The translations under genes were made by a program, and so were the position numbers. The notes beneath the pieces are model-generated. The model ran no database searches and was not told the DNA's origin. It saw nothing but the letters and a program-made list of their open reading frames with translations. Positions 26,500-37,479 of a stretch of DNA of 64,000 bases are shown here, one piece after another; positions within the stretch are counted from its first letter, which is position 1, and each line of letters begins with the position of its first letter. The stretch spans positions 17,230,986 through 17,294,985 of the forward strand of contig NC_059304.1 in NCBI RefSeq assembly GCF_017591435.1, in the 5' to 3' direction. This stretch comes from Portunus trituberculatus. Its lineage: Eukaryota; Arthropoda; Malacostraca; Decapoda; Portunidae.

Positions 26500-29400
26500 T
26501 TTTTTTTTTTTTTTTTCTTTTACTACTTTCTACAACTTTTCAGGGAGAAAAGCCAATGAAGAAGATCAAGCCATCAGAAGGAATAGAGAATGACAATCCA
26601 GAACTTGAAGGTACTGTAGTTTTTTAGGTAAACCTCCAGAGTTTTACCACCATATCCTTTCTGGACGAAACTATTTTTTTCTAGTAGATTTTGGCTTGCT
26701 TTTAATTAAAATACCACTTGTTTTTGGCACAAATCAACCAATTTTTTTTTACAGCCCCGAAACATATTATGATTTGCATAAAAAAACAACTGGTAAATTA
26801 ATTAAAAACAAGCCGAAATCTACCAGAAAAAAAATTGTTTCGTCCAGAAAAGAACCTAACCTAACCTAACCTAACTAAACCTAATTAATTAGAAACAAGC
26901 CAAAATCCACCAGAAAAAATTAGTTTCGTCCAGAAAAGAACCTTATTTAATCTAATTAACGTAACCTAACTAAACCTAACCTCAATAAAAGATTCAGTTA
27001 CCTTATTTGTCATCCGAGCCTTCCTCGAGAGTGACGGGCTGTTACGGCATCAGTGTGTGGCAGGGTTTGATGTGGGAGGTTACGGCTGATCACCAAAACA
27101 CGCTTAAATCTTTAAAAATCTGTGTCGCCATTATAAAAGGTTGCACCTAGTATATATGGGGTTCAAATTACTCGTAATGAGGAGCTCTATCTCTTGAGGT
27201 GGGTAAAAAACACGTAGCTGATTGTGGTGAAACTCTGGAGTAATACTGTTTTTTTTTTTTTTTTTCTGCAGAGAGATTTTCAGATATTCCTTGTGACTAT
27301 TATTATTTTACTTTTTTATTATGTCATGTTGTATAATACTGTATATCATATTGTATTTTTATTTATATATTTGTTTATTAGTTGGTTTTAGCTTTGTGTT
27401 ATTGTTCTATCATTACTGATGACAGTACTATAGTAGTAGTATAATTAACTTGAGTCAAAGTATAGGTCTTAGGTTAGTGAAGTCTAAGTGATTGGTATTA
27501 TTGATATATACCATGTCCCATTGGCATGGCTATAAAGTGTATCATCACTACCAGGCATACCAGTTGTCCTAAATTGTGAAGAAATTGTTTTCACATCCAT
27601 CATGATAAGATATCTAACATTGCAATTGAGAGTGTACATCTAGAGATAGACATCCTGTGCCATTGACAGCTAGACTTCAGCAAACTCCACCGAAAGCTCC
27701 AAGACCAGAGGGCAAGGAGGGACTTACTCCAGAACAGAAGGCCCGCATAGAATTCAACAAACTACAGGTATTTTACATTTACCCATTTTTGTGTTACATC
27801 CTCTTTAGTTATTGTTTATGCATGTTTTGTAAAGTTCTTCTCTGATATAACTATATGTTGTATCCATGTGTGTATTGTGTATCTAGAAGTTTGATCACAT
27901 TTCCCTTTACACTCCATAGTCTCTCCAAAGGGGATGTCAAACCAGGAATTTTCTACAGTACAGTAGGGACATGCAGCATCTGAATTGATTTTTTTTTTTT
28001 TTTTTTTATAGGCACAGATCAAATTGCAGAGCAAGAGAACACCAGCAATGCATTGTAGCATTGGGCACAGTTGGTTCCAGGCTCTAAAATCAGAATTTCA
28101 GCAAGAATACTTTCAACAGGTTTGTATTGTTCAATTTTCATTATTGATTATTAGCTAGGCGGATATATGACAAAAAATGGCCGAATTGTTCACTTTGGGT
28201 TAAAAGCATGGCATTTGGCACAAAGTTAGTCTAGACCCTTATGAAGATTTTCAGATATGGGGCCATCATGAATTCTGCCCAGGAAGCGAATGGCAGCCAT
28301 TTTCCAATATGGCCGCCAGTAGAATATTATATGCCCCCTCCCTACGGTTTTTCGAGGATGGCAAGGATGATTGCTGAATTTGAGTCTTCAGTGGAGGCTA
28401 TGGAGAGCAAGCAGAGCAAAGAGATGAGGCACCTTGAACAGACTGCAAGCATTCAGAAGACGTTTGTCACACAGGTGTGTTCCCTGGTTGAGGTCATAAC
28501 TGACATGGGGAATCCATTCATCGAGGAGAGCCAGGAGTTGATATGTCTTGACACCCATGACATCATGGATGAAGAAGCTGCCAAGTCCGTTCGTCAGGCT
28601 GAAGAACTTGGAGTACAGCAGTATCAGTCCTTTGTTGAAGAGCGCCTCGTGAATGGCAGCAAGCCTCTCAGTGACAGGATCACGAAGAACAAACTCCAAC
28701 TGTTCGGACAACCTCCAGCAAGAGGCAAGTCCCAGTCCACGTCAAGTTACAGTCTCTTAAGAGTGACTGCTCACTATTTTCGCGACTGTACATTGCGTGT
28801 CAATCACGAGACGGTGATCTAAATGAATTCTTCAGACACGAAAATCAGAGGTGCCCACCGTCTCTGTCTCAGGATGGCAAGTTACGCCAGGGCAAGAAGT
28901 CAGATCTTCTTGACTGCCTCACTAGCAGTGTTGAGTGTAGCATTGATGCTCCCGATTCTGATGCGATCATCCTCGATGGTGCTGCGCTTGTGAACATGCT
29001 GAAGCCAGTTGTTTGCACAACATTCAATGACTATGCAGACAAAGTCTTCTTGCCTTACATTGAAAAGCAGCTGGAGCGAGCAGACAGGGTGGATATAGTG
29101 TGGGACCAGTACCTTGAGAACAGCTTGAAGTCTGAAACCAGAAAGCGCCGCGGAAAGGGGATCAGACGCCGGGTTCAAGGAACAACAACTTACCTGGCAA
29201 CTGGCAGCAGTTTCTGAGACTTGATGCAAACAAGCAGGAACTGTTCACATTCCTGGCTAGATGCACAATGAAAATGCAGCACCGACCAGATGGAAAGCAG
29301 CTTGTTGCCACCCTAGGTGATGGTGTTCTTTGCAATCCACCAGATGAAAGCATCACTGCAGCACTGAGCCCCTGTACTCAGGAAGAAGCCGACACAAGAA

Positions 29401-31628
29401 TGCTGCTGCACACTGCTGATGCTGTCCGACAAGGATGCCAGAAGATTGTCCTGCGTACAGTTGATACCGATGTGGTGGTCCTGTCAGTCGCTGCAGTGCC
29501 AAGGCTACACTTAAAGCACCTGTGGATTGCTTTTGGGACTGGCCAGAACTTCAAATACATACCTGCCGACGAAATAGCATCTCGCATTGGTCCTGAAAGA
29601 GCCACTGCTCTACCTATGTTCCATGCTTACACAGGGTGTGATGTCGTCTCATCCTTCACCAGAAGAGGAAGAAGCTAGCATGGCAGACCTGGAATGCCTT
29701 TGATGATGTAACAGCCACGTTTGGTCTCCTGTGCGATGCTCCTGGAGAGATAGATGATGAAGCTATGACCATGCTGGAGCACTTCACAGTCTTCCTGTAT
29801 GACCGCACCAGTGACCTGGACAGCATTGACGAAGTGCGCCAGCATCTCTTCACCAAGCGGGGCATGCCAATGGAATCGCTGCCGCCAACGAGAGCTGCAC
29901 TGGTGCAGCATGCCAAGAGGGCAGTCTACCAGGCTGGCCACATCTGGGGGCAAGCCTTTACTGCCGCTCCTGCCCTTCCATCTCCAGGAGACTGGGGTTG
30001 GACAGAGCCACCAGACTGGAAGCCACTGTGGACTACCCTTCCTGAGGCCAGCATCTCCTCTCGAGAGCTGCTGTGCTGTGGCTGCAGAAAAGGTTGCAGA
30101 GGTCACTGCAAGTGCAACAAGGCGGCCTTGAGGTGTACTGCTCTCTGCCAGTGTGGAGGTGACTGTGAAAACTAACAGTGACACTCACTGGGGCTATCGG
30201 CTGAGGCTCGGGTGTGTACGGTACTGGACCGTCAGTGTATAGTTTGTGTAGTAATGACATTTTGTACCCCACTCTTTGTGTATTGAGTGTATTGTACGAG
30301 TGTATTGTGTACCACTATGTATTACCTACATATAGGGCTCAAGTTCGCGTAACGGTTCAGCTTTGTTTACGTATTTTTTGAAGTAGGTTGTCCATATTCA
30401 ACATATTATTAGGCCTTTCTCAGGGTCAGCAACCGCCTGATGACGGTCGGAGATTGACTCGACCGAGCGATACTATGGTAATAAAACTTACCGAGGACAA
30501 AAATCCGAAAAATATGATGTTTTGGGTAAAAAAGGGGTATTTCCCCTATTTTCGCAAAAATTGTCATTTTAAGGTCAACCAAGGTCATCATAGGTCATCA
30601 TAGGTCAAATATGTAGTTACCCTCAGAACGTCATAATAAATATCTTATTAATCTGAAAGCATTTAATCCACTTTTAAACACGTTATGCTGACAAAATTAC
30701 CCTGAATTAGGTTATGTACATTTTACTGGCGGCCATATTGGAAAATGGCTGCCATTCGCCTCCTGGGCAGAGTTCATGATGGCCCCATATCTGAAAATCA
30801 TCATATAGGCCTAGCCTAACTTTCTGCCAAATGTCATGCTTTTAACCCAAAATGAACAATTTAGTCATATATCCGCCTAGCTATATAGAATAGATGAGTT
30901 CTTGAAGGATGTCAAGGTGGTCATTCTGGGTCAGGACCCTTACCATGGGCCAAGGCAGGCTCATGGCCTCTGCTTCAGTGTTCCTGTGGGTACACCCCCT
31001 CCACCAAGGTATTCTAAATTTCTGTCACTTTGTAAGCTCACATAAATGCTCTATCAATGATTTCTAAATGTTTAACTTTTTTCCCCCCTTTTGTCTAGAA
31101 AGAGAGCAGTGAGTTAGAAGAGAGAAAGAGAAAGAGAGAGATAGAGGCAGAGAAAAGGTTAAAAGTAACAAAGAAGCACTGATATTTATTGAAACTGATC
31201 AGTTAAACCACCACGTTTACCATAGACTGATTAAGAAAAATCAAGAAACTTGAAGTAGCTAGTGGTTGTCTGGTTATTTGTTTGTTTATTTATTTATTTA
31301 TTTTATTTTATTTTATTTATTTAGCTTGAGTGTGTGTGTGTGTTTCACTGTTTGATCTGCTGCAGTCTCTGACGAGACAGCCAGACGTTACCCTACGGAA
31401 CGAGCTCAGAGCTCATTATTTCCAATCTCTGGATAGGCCTGAGACCAGGCACACAGCACACACCGGGACAACAAGGTCATAAGTCCTCGATTTGCATCCC
31501 GTGCCTACTCACTGCTAGGTGAACAGGGGCTACACGTGAAAGGAGACACGCCCAAATATCTCCACCCAGCCGGGGAATCGAACCTCGGTCCTCTGGCTTG
31601 TGAAGCCAGCGCTCTAACCACTGAGCTA

Positions 31629-31694
<66 letters not shown>

Positions 31695-34600
31695 TTACCT
31701 AATTGTATTTACCTAATTGTAACATACGGGAAAAGAGCTATGCTCGTGTTGTCCCGTCTCCATATCTATTAATGTCCAGCTTTTTCTTAAAATCATGAAT
31801 ATTCCTTGCGTTGACCACTTCCACGTCTAAACTATTCCATGCTTCCACCCTTCTATGAGGGAAGCTATATTTTTCACATCTCTCCTATAAGTGGCCATTT
31901 TAGTTTTTTCCCATGCCCTCTCGACATTCTTTCATTCCACATACACAGATCTTCCCTATCCATTTTTCCATGCCAATCATCACTCTGTATATTGCTATCA
32001 GGTCTCCCTTTCTCTTCTGTTTTCCAGGGTCGGAAGTTGCATTCTTTTCAGTCTGTCTTCATAAGTCAAATCTCTTAAGTCAGGCACCATTTTGTTGCAG
32101 CCCTCTGTACTTTCTCTAGTTTCCTTATGTGTTTCTTTAAGTTCGGAGCCCACTGTATTGTTGCATATTCAAGCCTCGGTCTTATCATTGCAGTAATTAT
32201 TTTCTTCATCATTTCTTCATCTAAATATTTTCTTCAACGCCACTCTTATGTTCCTCAATAAGTTCAATACTTCTCCAATTATTTTGTTTATATGTCTCTC
32301 TGGCGATAGGTCATTGGTAATTGTCACCCCAAGGTCTTTTTCTTCATGACTGGTTTTATGTCTTCATTTCCTATCTTGTACATACTCCTGATTCTTCTTT
32401 CACTCTTGCCAAACTCTATTTTCTTGCATTTTGTCGTGTTGAACTCCATTTGCCATGTACAGCTCCATTTCCATATTCTGTCCAAGTCTTCCTGGAGTAG
32501 TTCGCAATCTTTGTCACATCTCACTTTTCTTAACAATTTTGCATCGTCTGCAAATAGGCTCACATAACTGGACACCCCATCCACCATGTCATTTATGTAG
32601 ACCGCGAACATTACTGGTGCCAACACTGATCCCTGTGGAACTCCACTCTCCACCAATCCCCATTCTGATGGTCTGTCCTTAATTATTGTTCTCATTTCTC
32701 TTCCTACCAAAAGTCTTCCATCCATTTTAGTAAACTGCCATGCACTCCTCCTACCATTTCAAGTTTCCAGATCAGTCTCCGGTGTGGTACCTTATCAAAG
32801 GCCTTTTTTAAATCCAGATATATTCCATCAGCCCAACCATCTCTTTCCTGTATTACATCTATCACCCTCGAATAGTAACATATCAGGTTTGTCGTGCATG
32901 AACGCCCTTTTCTAAAACCAAATTGACACTCACAAAGTATGTCATTTTTCTCCAAGAAGTCTGTCCATCTATTCTTCACCACCCTCTCACACATCTTAGC
33001 TACCACACTTGTAAGTGACACTGGTCTATAGTTCAATGGGTCTCTCTTGTTACCTGATTTATAGATTGGGACAATGTTAGCTCTTTTCCAGTCTTGGGGC
33101 ACTACACCTTCCCTTAATGAGGCATCAATTACTTCACAAACTTTTTCTGCCAGTTGCTCCTGCATTCTCTTAAAATCCATCCTGATACCCCATCAGGTCC
33201 CACAGCTTTTCTCACTTCTAAACTCCCCATCATGTTCTTGATCTCCTCCACAGTTACTTGAAACTCCTTCATAATCCCTTTCTGTTCCATTACCAGTGGT
33301 TTGTCAAAAGCAGTCTCCTTTGTGAATACCTTCCGAAAGCATCCATTCATAGCCTCTGCCATTTCCTGGGATCTTCACTGCATACTCCATTTACTTCTAA
33401 ACTTTCAATACTTTCTCTATTTTTGATGTTGTTGTTCACATGTCTGTAAAAAGCCTTGGTTGGTCTTTACATTTATCAATTATATCCTTTTCTTGTTTCT
33501 TTCTTTCTTCTCTTCTAATCAACACATATTCATTTCTTGCTCTTTTGTAACTTTCCCACTGCTTAATCCGTCTTTTCCTTCTCCACCTCTTCCATGCATC
33601 CTCTTTTCTTGTTCTAGCCTTTTCACATCTATCGTTAAACCAGTCCTGCTTTCCAACTTCTCTATGTTGTCTTATTGGTACAAATTTTTCTCACCTTCTT
33701 TGTATATTTTTATAAATTCCTTCCACTTTTCATTTGCTCCTTAGCACTCTTGAATTTCATCCAATTTGTCTCTTGAAAGAATTTCTTTAGGTTTCCAAAA
33801 TCTGTCTTGGCATAATTCCATCTTCCCACTTTATATTCTTCATTTCTTCTAGATTTCTCTTCATCTATCACCTTGAACTCCAAAACTGCATGATCACTCT
33901 TTGCTAAAGGGCACTCCACCCTCATCTCCTCAATGACCATTGGCTCTGTACTAAAGACCAAGTCCAGTCTTGACGATGCTCCCTCTCCTCCAAACCTAGT
34001 ATCTTCTTTGACCCACTGAGTTAACACATTTTCCATTGCCAGTGTCAATAGTGTATTTCCCATGTTGTCTCTGATCCTTCCATTGACCAGTCCTCCCAAC
34101 ACACCTCTTTACAATTAAAATCTCCCATCATTATAGTTCGTTCACAGCCACCCAACATTTCTTCCAGACATGTTCCTGTATCACTTATCATTTCTTCATA
34201 TTCCTGTACTGACCATGCATTTGTCTTAGGTGGTACGTACACCACTATGTAGTGCCTCTTTTTCCTTCATTAGTTTCTGCTCTGATCTTTAGCACTTCTG
34301 CCTTTCCCATACCTTCTTTCACTTGATCCACCTTTATATCTTTTTTAACCAGCAACATCACTCCTCCTCCCATCTTACCTACTCTATTTCTTTTCCAAAC
34401 ATTATATTTCCCTTCTCCAACCATCATCAGGTCTTCTCCTCTCTCAGTTTTGTTTCAGTAAGACCCACAATATCTGGGTTCTTGTCCCTCAAGTAATCGT
34501 TGAGTTCTAAAATCCCGATATCACTCCATTTATGTTGGAATACATTACATTCCGCTCATACGTAAGTTTCTTTAGTCCTTTCTTGCTGTACTTTTCTGGG

Positions 34601-35329
34601 TTATGAACCACTTCCTCAGTCTCATATCCAAGATTCTCCAGAAAAACTCTTTCTTCTCCTCTTCTGTCCTCTCTTCATTTTTTTCAAAGCCTCCTTTCTC
34701 AACTCATTTAACATTTCTCTTTCCTTTTCACCGAGATCTCTTCTCAACCAAATCTTCCTTGTTGTTTCCTGCTGGGCTAGCCTCCATGACTTCTCCACCA
34801 ATTCATCTACATCCTTTTGTGACTTAAGTTTGATTCTTATTGGCCTCATACCTTCTCTTGTGAACTTTCCAATTCTATGGAAGTCCTCTATTTCTTGTAC
34901 TAGGTCTTTTCCTCCTCCTGCACCACATTAATGATATTATTTATCACCTTTTTATGTTTTTCTCTCTCCATTTTACTCGGTGTCTTATCCTCCTCCACAC
35001 CAAATATCACCACACATCTCTTTTTGTCTACAGTTTCCCTCACCAATGTCTCATTTGATTTAATAACCTTCACCACTTTCTCAGCAATCTTCTCTTCTAT
35101 GATCTGTTGATCTATAATTTCAGCAAGGCCCAAAGTTTTCTCCCCAGACTCTTTGATTTCCTTTTCCAGATTTGCAACTTTGTAATTTACCTCCTTTCTT
35201 TCCACTTCCTGACTTTTTTTCCATTCAGCCTGCTTCTCCATCACTTTTCCTAGAGATTCTCCACATTTTTCGCAATTCACTTTAATTAGCTTAACTTCCT
35301 CTTTCAGTGCTTCATTTTCCTTCTTCTTC

Positions 35330-35371
<42 letters not shown>

Positions 35372-36566
35372 CCATACATTTATACCAACAGTCCAAATTG
35401 ACTTGGAATTCAGTCATTTTGGTTAAAATTTGGATATAATAGAAATATTTCCAAAGATTCTTTTTTTTTTCTCATCAGTTTGCTGAACATGTACAAAGAA
35501 TTGGAGGCTGACATTCCAGGATTTGTGCGACCGTCGCATGGATTCCTGCTTGGCTGGGCTAAACAAGGTAAGCTAGCTTTTAAGTAGTTAGTTTGTACAA
35601 GTAAACAACCATAATTTCTTTATTGCTGGAAATATCTGTGAGAGTCATGTTCCAAAATGGCAACCATGTGCACCATCGCACTCCACACGAAGTCTGCTCA
35701 AATCTTTTGGGATGCTTTGAATGGCATCTACTTTTAAGAAATGACCATGTTACATGGACTCATGTCTGGAGAGTAGGGAACCTGACAAATTTTTTGTGAA
35801 TACTGTGCCTAGTCAAGAAATCCTAGATAGGTGTGAAGAATGAGTCATTGTGTTGTGAGGCAACTCCCAGTTGCCTAACTCTTACTGCTTTGGTCTCATG
35901 CATTGAATTTGCTTCTTTATGCATGATCTAAGTTTTTGGCATTGGCAGATATACTATATATACTATATCCTGATAAATGTAGGTGCATGTTTTAATGTAT
36001 TTTCCCTTTCTTGAATGAAGGAGTGTTACTGCTCAATGCCTGCCTGACTGTGCAAGCCCACCAAGCCAACTCTCACAAGGATAAGGGATGGGAGAAGTTT
36101 ACTGATGCTGTGATCAGAACCGTGTCTCAGCGTAACAGAGGTGTTGTTTTTCTTTTGTGGGGATCTTATGCACAGAAGAAAGCAGCAGTTGTTGATAAGG
36201 TGAGAACTCAGCACTCACATGCTGTTTCAGTTTCACCTCAAGCTTGACTCAAAAGATGCCATGTCACTTGACCCAGGGGATGAAGTAGCATCTTAATTTT
36301 TCCTTTCTCAGTATCTCTAACATCCATTTATATTAAATATGAATTTCTTTTACAATTGTAATTTAATTTTGTTTATGTGACTGATGTCTTTCTTTGTATT
36401 GCCACAGAAACAGCACCACTTACTCAATGCCCCTCATCCCTCACCACTCTCTGCCCACCGAGGCTTCTTTGGGTGTCACCATTTCTCAAAGTGCAACCAG
36501 CTTCTCCAAGCAGCAGGCAAGAAGCCCATTGATTGGTCCTATTTGCCTGATAAACTGGATGAATAA
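26135..36566 (+). CDS. UNG: Uracil-DNA glycosylase, one conserved exon missing
   Basis: Exons: 26135-26203, 26544-26610, 27670-27767, 28012-28119, [missing], about 30894-31008, 35479-35567, 36021-36199, 36408-36566 (TAA). UNG removes uracil from DNA to start base-excision repair. The N-terminus QKTIMNFF is a PIP box for PCNA, as in nuclear UNG2. Catalytic elements are intact: GQDPYHGP (water-activating Asp), the proline loop TPPPP, GVLLLNA (uracil-binding Asn), LLWGSYAQKK, and HPSPLSAHRGFFG (catalytic His and Leu-loop). The roughly 27 residues normally linking EYFQQ to DVKVVILG, including the conserved YPP segment, are not found. The transposon at 28152-30883 fills that gap almost completely. 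Exon 28012-28119 ends in phase 0 while the next needs phase 1, so direct splicing shifts the frame. Intact otherwise; functional status uncertain. Confidence 0.9.
26410..26496. repeat. (AT)n in UNG intron 1
   Basis: About 43 AT units followed by a T-rich run ending close to the acceptor at 26543. Confidence 0.95.
26658..26850. mobile_element. Foldback (MITE-like) element, about 190 bp
   Basis: The left arm starting TTTCTGGACGAAAC is repeated inverted at the right end (GTTTCGTCCAGAAA). The arms stay complementary for about 45 bp around a 110 bp centre. A third, solo arm of the right-hand type lies at 26886-26938. No coding capacity and no certain target duplication. In UNG intron 2. Confidence 0.65.
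26861..26882. repeat. Interstitial (CCTAA)n telomere-like block
   Basis: Four CCTAA units directly after the foldback element, in UNG intron 2; the complement of the arthropod TTAGG unit. Confidence 0.75.
28330..30175 (+). pseudogene. Frameshifted transposon protein, CXC-like C-terminus
   Basis: The conserved order is an N-terminal region rich in charged residues (EESQELICLDTHDIMDE), a middle region (LNEFFRHENQRCP, then LNMLKP-like VNMLKPVVCTTFNDYADKVF), and the CTQEEADTRMLLHTADA and DTDVVVLSVA blocks with several acidic residues that could form an RNase-H-like or nuclease active site. Next come AYTGCDVVSSF, LYDRTSDLDSIDEVR and GWTEPPDWKPLWTTLPEAS, and last the cysteine cluster. The TAA is at 30173-30175. 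Frame changes near 28740, 29190 and 29670 show the copy is not translated intact. Function as a transposase is inferred from the flanking inverted repeats. Confidence 0.7.
30572..30607 (+). promoter_or_regulatory. Four AGGTCA half-sites in perfect DR4 array
   Basis: AGGTCA occurs at 30572-30577, 30582-30587, 30592-30597 and 30602-30607, each separated by 4 bp, giving an exact 10 bp period. Direct repeats of AGGTCA with 4 bp spacing are classic nuclear-receptor elements; RXR/USP heterodimers, including the ecdysone receptor, can use such spacing. The array is between the transposon coding region and its right TIR. Confidence 0.5.
31343..31631 (-). mobile_element. tRNA-derived SINE, variant head
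   Basis: Minus orientation: a tRNA-like head (GTAGCTCAGTGGTTAGAGC box A; GGTTCGATTCC box B) and a body related to the copies at 20926 and 60131 (GAGCTCAGAGCTC, CTGAGACCAGG, TGCTAGGTGAACAGGGGC). The head sequence differs from the other copies. It is bounded by GT runs at 31331-31343 and 31632-31692. In a UNG intron. Confidence 0.8.
31632..31692. repeat. (GT)n between a SINE head and a LINE 3' end
   Basis: About 30 GT units joining the SINE 5' end to the 3' terminus of the CR1-like LINE, both on the minus strand. Confidence 0.95.
31692..35332 (-). mobile_element. Near full-length CR1-like LINE, decayed
   Basis: Reading the minus strand from 35332: a Lys/Glu-rich coiled-coil ORF1-like segment (35332-34900), then an apurinic-type endonuclease with MGGGVMLLV, MMGDFNCKEV and SDHAVLEF (34430-33860). 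RT follows from about 33360, with RKAVGPDGVSGWILR, PLNYRPVSLTSVVAK, QFGFRKGRSC, VPQGSVLAPVMFAVYINDM and SYVSLFADDAKLL (active-site Asp pair). The C-terminus ends GDGTTRA. Several frameshifts break it, so it is not active. The 3' end has two TTACCTAATTGTA units (plus-strand view) next to (GT)n. It occupies most of the UNG intron between 31008 and 35479. Confidence 0.88.
35331..35363. repeat. (GT)n at the LINE 5' end
   Basis: About 16 GT units where the CR1-like LINE stops, 115 bp before a UNG exon acceptor. Confidence 0.95.
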
Positions 36567-37479
36567 GTCTTCAAGATTACATGATTTTATTTTGTTCAGG
36601 TACAAATAACTTCAAATATAGGTATGTTGTTTGTTTCTTTGTTACTTGTCTGTTTGTGATTGCCAAGAATATTTCTTGCGTTTCTGCATTAGTAGATGTT
36701 ACTTTAATCACGGATCTAGTATCAAATGGCTGCTTCATAATGGCAAGACATTTTTATTTATTCATTATTGTAATTGTTTCCAAATACTTAAGCTAACCTA
36801 AGATCCTTTAATTCCTTCTTCATAATTAAATATTTTGTCAGCAGAATTTTCTTTTGAATGTGGATACATTTTATTACATCTGCAACAGATGCATCGAAGG
36901 TATAAAGAATATATTTTCTTGTTTTTAATGTTTTGTGATTGTGTAATTTCCTTTGTCAAAGAAAAAACTGGCAACACATTTTTTTTTTAATTATGGAGCT
37001 AAAGAAAAGTATTTTTTGGATAGTATCTGATTTTCTTCAGTAAAAGATAAAGCGCCAAGTAAATAAATTTGTTTCATCTACTATTTGTAAGATTATTCTC
37101 CCCATAGCAGTGAATTTCTTTTCTGGCTCAAGATGTTTTGCTGACATGAAATGCTATTATTAGAAAGTAGCTGCTTCACTATTTGTTCCCAGAGCCAGAA
37201 CATTTTATCATTAGTTGTATTTATTGGTACTTAATTCCCAGTATTTAAACTTATTTTTGTTCATCATTACTTGCATTTTTGTTGATTTAAGTCCCTGTAT
37301 TTAAGTTTTATTTCTTTATCTTTCTATAATGCTTAGTTTATTTGATCCATGTTGTCTGAAAGCAAGCCTTTTGTAAGGATTAAAGATATTAATTGTACAT
37401 TTTGTACAGTTTACTCGTGATAAATTTCAGGTACACCTTATAATATACTTTCAATACATCTGCACTATCATATGCAGAA
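36567..37479. other. Shared 3' flank of UNG and INTS1
   Basis: 913 bp between two stop codons of convergent genes. AT-rich with several AATAAA and TTTATT hexamers on both strands, so both 3' UTRs and their polyadenylation sites must lie here and could overlap. No other gene seen. Confidence 0.6.

Larger units (their letters stand above)
28152..30883 (+). mobile_element. DNA transposon, ~165 bp TIRs, CXC-like protein remnant
   Basis: The ends are inverted repeats of about 165 bp (28152-28320 and 30725-30883), beginning TAGCTAGGCGGATATATGAC, with scattered substitutions and an about 10 bp indel. Because TAGCTA is palindromic, a TA target duplication is plausible but not provable. The plus strand encodes one protein broken by at least three frameshifts: segments around 28330-28740, 28770-29190, 29190-29670 and 29670-30175. 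Recognisable blocks are RTVDTDVVVLSVA, LWIAFGTGQNFKYIPADEI, ALPMFHAYTGCDVVS, and a C-terminal cysteine cluster CCGCRKGCRGHCKC followed by CTALCQCGG, like a CXC zinc domain. I associate this pattern with widespread invertebrate repeat proteins but cannot name the superfamily. It is inserted in UNG where an exon is missing. Confidence 0.85.

Noticed and set aside
28241..28822. Stand-alone gene starting in the transposon TIR
   Set aside because: Its first codons lie within the inverted repeat; it is the N-terminal piece of the frameshifted transposon protein.
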